A stretch of DNA of 6,475 nt, from NCBI GenBank assembly GCA_027491555.1, contig JAOZGN010000012.1:1-6475 (forward strand), in the 5' to 3' direction. Below the pieces are notes generated by a model. That model saw nothing but the letters and a program-made list of their open reading frames with translations. It was not told the origin of the DNA and did no database searches. This DNA comes from Thermoproteota archaeon (GTDB lineage: Archaea; Thermoproteota; Korarchaeia; Korarchaeales; Korarchaeaceae). Below, piece after piece: positions 5,249 to 6,475 of this stretch (positions are counted from its first letter, which is position 1; the number at the start of each line of letters is the position of its first letter). Both the position numbers and the translations under genes were made by a program.

Positions 5249-5271
5249 GCGGGTAGTGGGAAAATCAATCT

Positions 5272-5559
5272 GTGGGAGAAATGGTTGAGATGCTGAGGGT
5301 GGACAGGAGGGGGCGTGTGCTCATACCCTCCAGGGTCAGGAGGGAGCTCGGGATAGGCAGGGCCGTCCTCATGAGAGTCCAGGGGGGCAAGATCGTGCTG
5401 GAACCCGTCAGAGATCCGGTGGACGACCTCCGCGAGCTCGTGACAAGAGGGCCGGGGAGCGTGGCCTCCGAGCTGAGGGGGCTCAGGAGGGCCGCCGAGG
5501 AGGAGGGCTTGGGCGAGGTGAGGAGGAGGTGGGGCGGCGACTCGTCGAGGCGGACCTGA
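5272..5559 (+). CDS. vapB: VapB-type antitoxin with AbrB/MazE-like DNA-binding domain
   Basis: Antitoxin of 95 residues. Residues about 7-44 form a SpoVT/AbrB swapped-hairpin domain: LRVDRRGRVLIPSRVRRELGIG, then VLMRVQGGKIVLEPV. This domain dimerises and binds DNA. The C-terminal half (DPVDDLRELV through GEVRRRW) is charged and probably folds on the toxin to block its active site, as in other VapB proteins. GTG at 5272 fits the transcript start predicted from the TATA at 5241; ATG at 5281 would equally keep the whole domain. The 3' end overlaps vapC by 31 bases, so translation of the two is linked. Codons are GC-rich, unlike the decayed block to the left. Confidence 0.88.
   Translation: MGEMVEMLRVDRRGRVLIPSRVRRELGIGRAVLMRVQGGKIVLEPVRDPVDDLRELVTRGPGSVASELRGLRRAAEEEGLGEVRRRWGGDSSRRT
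5515..5521 (+). promoter_or_regulatory. Shine-Dalgarno site for vapC
   Basis: GAGGTGA inside the vapB coding end sits seven bases before GTG 5529 and matches the 16S 3' end closely. It fixes the start of vapC within vapB. Confidence 0.7.
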
Positions 5560-5951
5560 TACTCTCGGCGATACTGCCGGGGGACCCCCTGGGGGAGGTG
5601 TCCAGGGAGGCCCTGTACTCGCTCGGCGGGGCCGCCCTGTCCCCCTACGCGCTCGTCGAGCTCGACCTGCTGGTCAGGGCCGGGAGGCTGGGGGTCAGGG
5701 ACGAGGGGGCCTTCTTCTCGGCGCTCGGGAACCTGCTGGGGCTGGCTGGCCTTCGACCGCTGCCCCCCGAGCCTCGGTACCACGCGAGGGCCGCCGGGCT
5801 CAGGTCCGAGTACCCTGAGCTGACGTTCTTCGACAGCCTTCACGCCGCCGTGGCCGTGGAGGGGGGTTACAGGATAGTCAGCTACGACCGGGTGTACGAC
5901 GCCGTAGATGGGTTGGAGAGGGTGGACCCCAGGTCTCTGGCGCGGGGGTGA
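5529..5951 (+). CDS. vapC: VapC-type PIN-domain ribonuclease toxin
   Basis: Toxin of 140 residues, a usual VapC length. PIN-domain toxins cut RNA with a Mg/Mn site made of conserved acids. These are visible: D9 in VEADLILSAI, E44 in SPYALVELDLL, D102 in ELTFFDSLHAA and D120 in RIVSYDRVYD, with D124 close by. The strand order and the FFDSLHAAVA / IVSYD pairing are typical. It starts at GTG 5529 within vapB after GAGGTGA and ends TGA at 5949-5951. It appears intact. The protein differs clearly in sequence from the left-edge PIN gene, so they are not recent copies. The RNA target cannot be predicted. Confidence 0.9.
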   Translation: MGRRLVEADLILSAILPGDPLGEVSREALYSLGGAALSPYALVELDLLVRAGRLGVRDEGAFFSALGNLLGLAGLRPLPPEPRYHARAAGLRSEYPELTFFDSLHAAVAVEGGYRIVSYDRVYDAVDGLERVDPRSLARG

Positions 5952-5986
5952 GGGGCCCTCCTCCCCAGGGGCGGTCCGATGGATCC

Positions 5987-6025
5987 CGGCTTGAAGGACT
6001 CGAGAGAGGAGAAGTCTCGAAGCCG
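5987..6025. terminator. Hairpin in the convergent spacer after vapC
   Basis: CGGCTT (5987-5992) pairs with AAGCCG (6020-6025), and inside it TCGAGA (6000-6005) pairs with TCTCGA (6015-6020) around a 9-base loop; the two stems compete for one base. It lies 36 bases after the vapC stop, between convergent genes, so a two-way terminator is plausible. There is no T-tract, so the role is uncertain. Confidence 0.35.
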
Positions 6026-6047
6026 CCCCGCCCAGCTGCGGGGACGG

Positions 6048-6091
6048 GGGGCGCCCCGATGGACGGTCTCGAATTGGGCGGTCGGCCGTCC
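6048..6091. repeat. Palindrome and hairpin next to the permease stop
   Basis: GGGGCGCCCC (6048-6057) is a perfect palindrome. GGACGG (6061-6066) pairs with CCGTCC (6086-6091) over 19 bases, eight bases from the minus-strand stop at 6099. It may end the permease transcript; in this GC-rich spacer some pairing is expected by chance. Confidence 0.3.
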
Positions 6092-6098
6092 TCGTGGA

Positions 6099-6475
6099 TC
6101 AGTCGAGGTCCCTGTGCTCGAGGATCAGGAGTGAGAGCAGGACGCTCAACACCAGGGTGAGGTGCATCGATAGGAAGGCGGTCTCCGGGCTTGGCCTGAA
6201 GCCCACCAGCTCGGCTCCATGGAGGGAGCGGCTCAGCCAGTGGGTCAGCGCCAGCCTGGCGTCGTTCTCGAAGTTGAGGTAGAAGAGGCTCTCGGCCACC
6301 CTCCTGCCCATTCCGCCGGGGATGATCGTCGGCAGCAGGCTGGAGCCCATTGCAACGCCGAAGTAGTAGCCTAGAACGCCCAGTATGGGCAGGAAGCTCC
6401 TCTTGGTGAAGACCGATATGAGCAGGGTGACCCCGGCAACGACCATGCAGTACTCCCACGTGACGAGCACCATCT
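6099..6475 (-). CDS. Probable ABC-2-type transporter permease, C-terminal part
   Basis: The frame is open to the right edge; the ATG at 6471-6473 is probably an internal methionine, so this is the C-terminal 124 residues or so of a longer membrane protein. Hydrophobic segments lie near residues 5-22, 27-50 and 98-119 (numbered from that ATG), with a soluble loop between (RRVAESLFYLNFENDARLALTHWL) and a short charged tail EHRDLD. The pattern of a long extracytoplasmic loop, a last span and a tail ending in R-D resembles ABC-2 export permeases, which pair with a separate ATPase. The gene converges on vapC. Membrane nature is clear; the ABC-2 assignment is moderate. Confidence 0.6.
   Translation of the reverse strand, partial: MVLVTWEYCMVVAGVTLLISVFTKRSFLPILGVLGYYFGVAMGSSLLPTIIPGGMGRRVAESLFYLNFENDARLALTHWLSRSLHGAELVGFRPSPETAFLSMHLTLVLSVLLSLLILEHRDLD

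Noticed and set aside
5265..5843. Long minus-strand ORF opposite vapBC
   Set aside because: Pro/Gly/Ser/Leu-rich antisense shadow of GC-rich genes that carry clear AbrB and PIN motifs.
5878..6459. 193-codon minus-strand ORF over the vapC end, spacer and permease
   Set aside because: Low-complexity Arg/Pro composition; the other minus-strand frame gives a convincing membrane protein.
1..6475. CRISPR array
   Set aside because: No regularly spaced direct repeats are seen anywhere in the window.

Overview
The window reads as a hyperthermophilic or thermophilic archaeon, probably of the Thermoproteota/Korarchaeota side. The signs are TTTTATT-type TATA boxes about 25-30 bases before starts, leaderless-looking GTG starts, strong GGAGGT/GAGGTGA Shine-Dalgarno sites at internal operon genes, heavy AGG/AGA arginine use, and VapBC toxin-antitoxin genes with PIN and AbrB domains. 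A genus cannot be named from the sequence alone.

Layout. The left edge holds a GC-rich PIN-domain gene cut by the window (2-463, +). About 680 bases follow that look mostly like decayed or regulatory DNA (464-1142). They hold one weak ORF (644-901, +) and, near the right end, two TATA-like elements, hairpins and a 10-bp palindrome. Next comes a two-gene operon: a multipass membrane protein of unknown function (1143-2519, +) and, overlapping its 3' end by 47 bases, a nucleoside hydrolase family enzyme (2473-3351, +). An intergenic block (3352-3808) is rich in inverted repeats: a perfect 14-bp pair enclosing 74 bases, a nested hairpin with a minus-strand TATA about 25 bases before it, and two mutually exclusive hairpins.

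On the minus strand, read right to left, lies a decaying two-gene unit. The first is a PD-(D/E)XK nuclease-like gene (4675-5059) whose N-terminus is out of frame with its body. The second is a ParA/MinD-type P-loop ATPase (3809-4644). It is broken by an apparent one-base deletion just after the A' motif and by an in-frame amber codon. That codon sits inside a 27-base segment flanked by an 11-bp direct repeat. Removing the 27 bases and restoring the lost base gives one continuous ParA frame of roughly 270 codons.

The right end is GC-rich again: an intact vapB-vapC pair (5272-5951, +; 31-base overlap), a hairpin-rich convergent spacer, and the C-terminal part of a probable ABC-2-type permease (6099-6475, -).

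How the genes fit together. The middle (about 0.5-5.1 kb) uses more A/T-ending codons and has degraded genes, while both flanks are GC-rich and intact. This suggests an accessory, plasmid- or virus-derived stretch between PIN toxin genes (inference). The membrane protein and nucleoside hydrolase are probably co-expressed and may act together in nucleoside uptake or salvage (inference). The nuclease and ParA genes look like a relic of a partition or mobile-element module.
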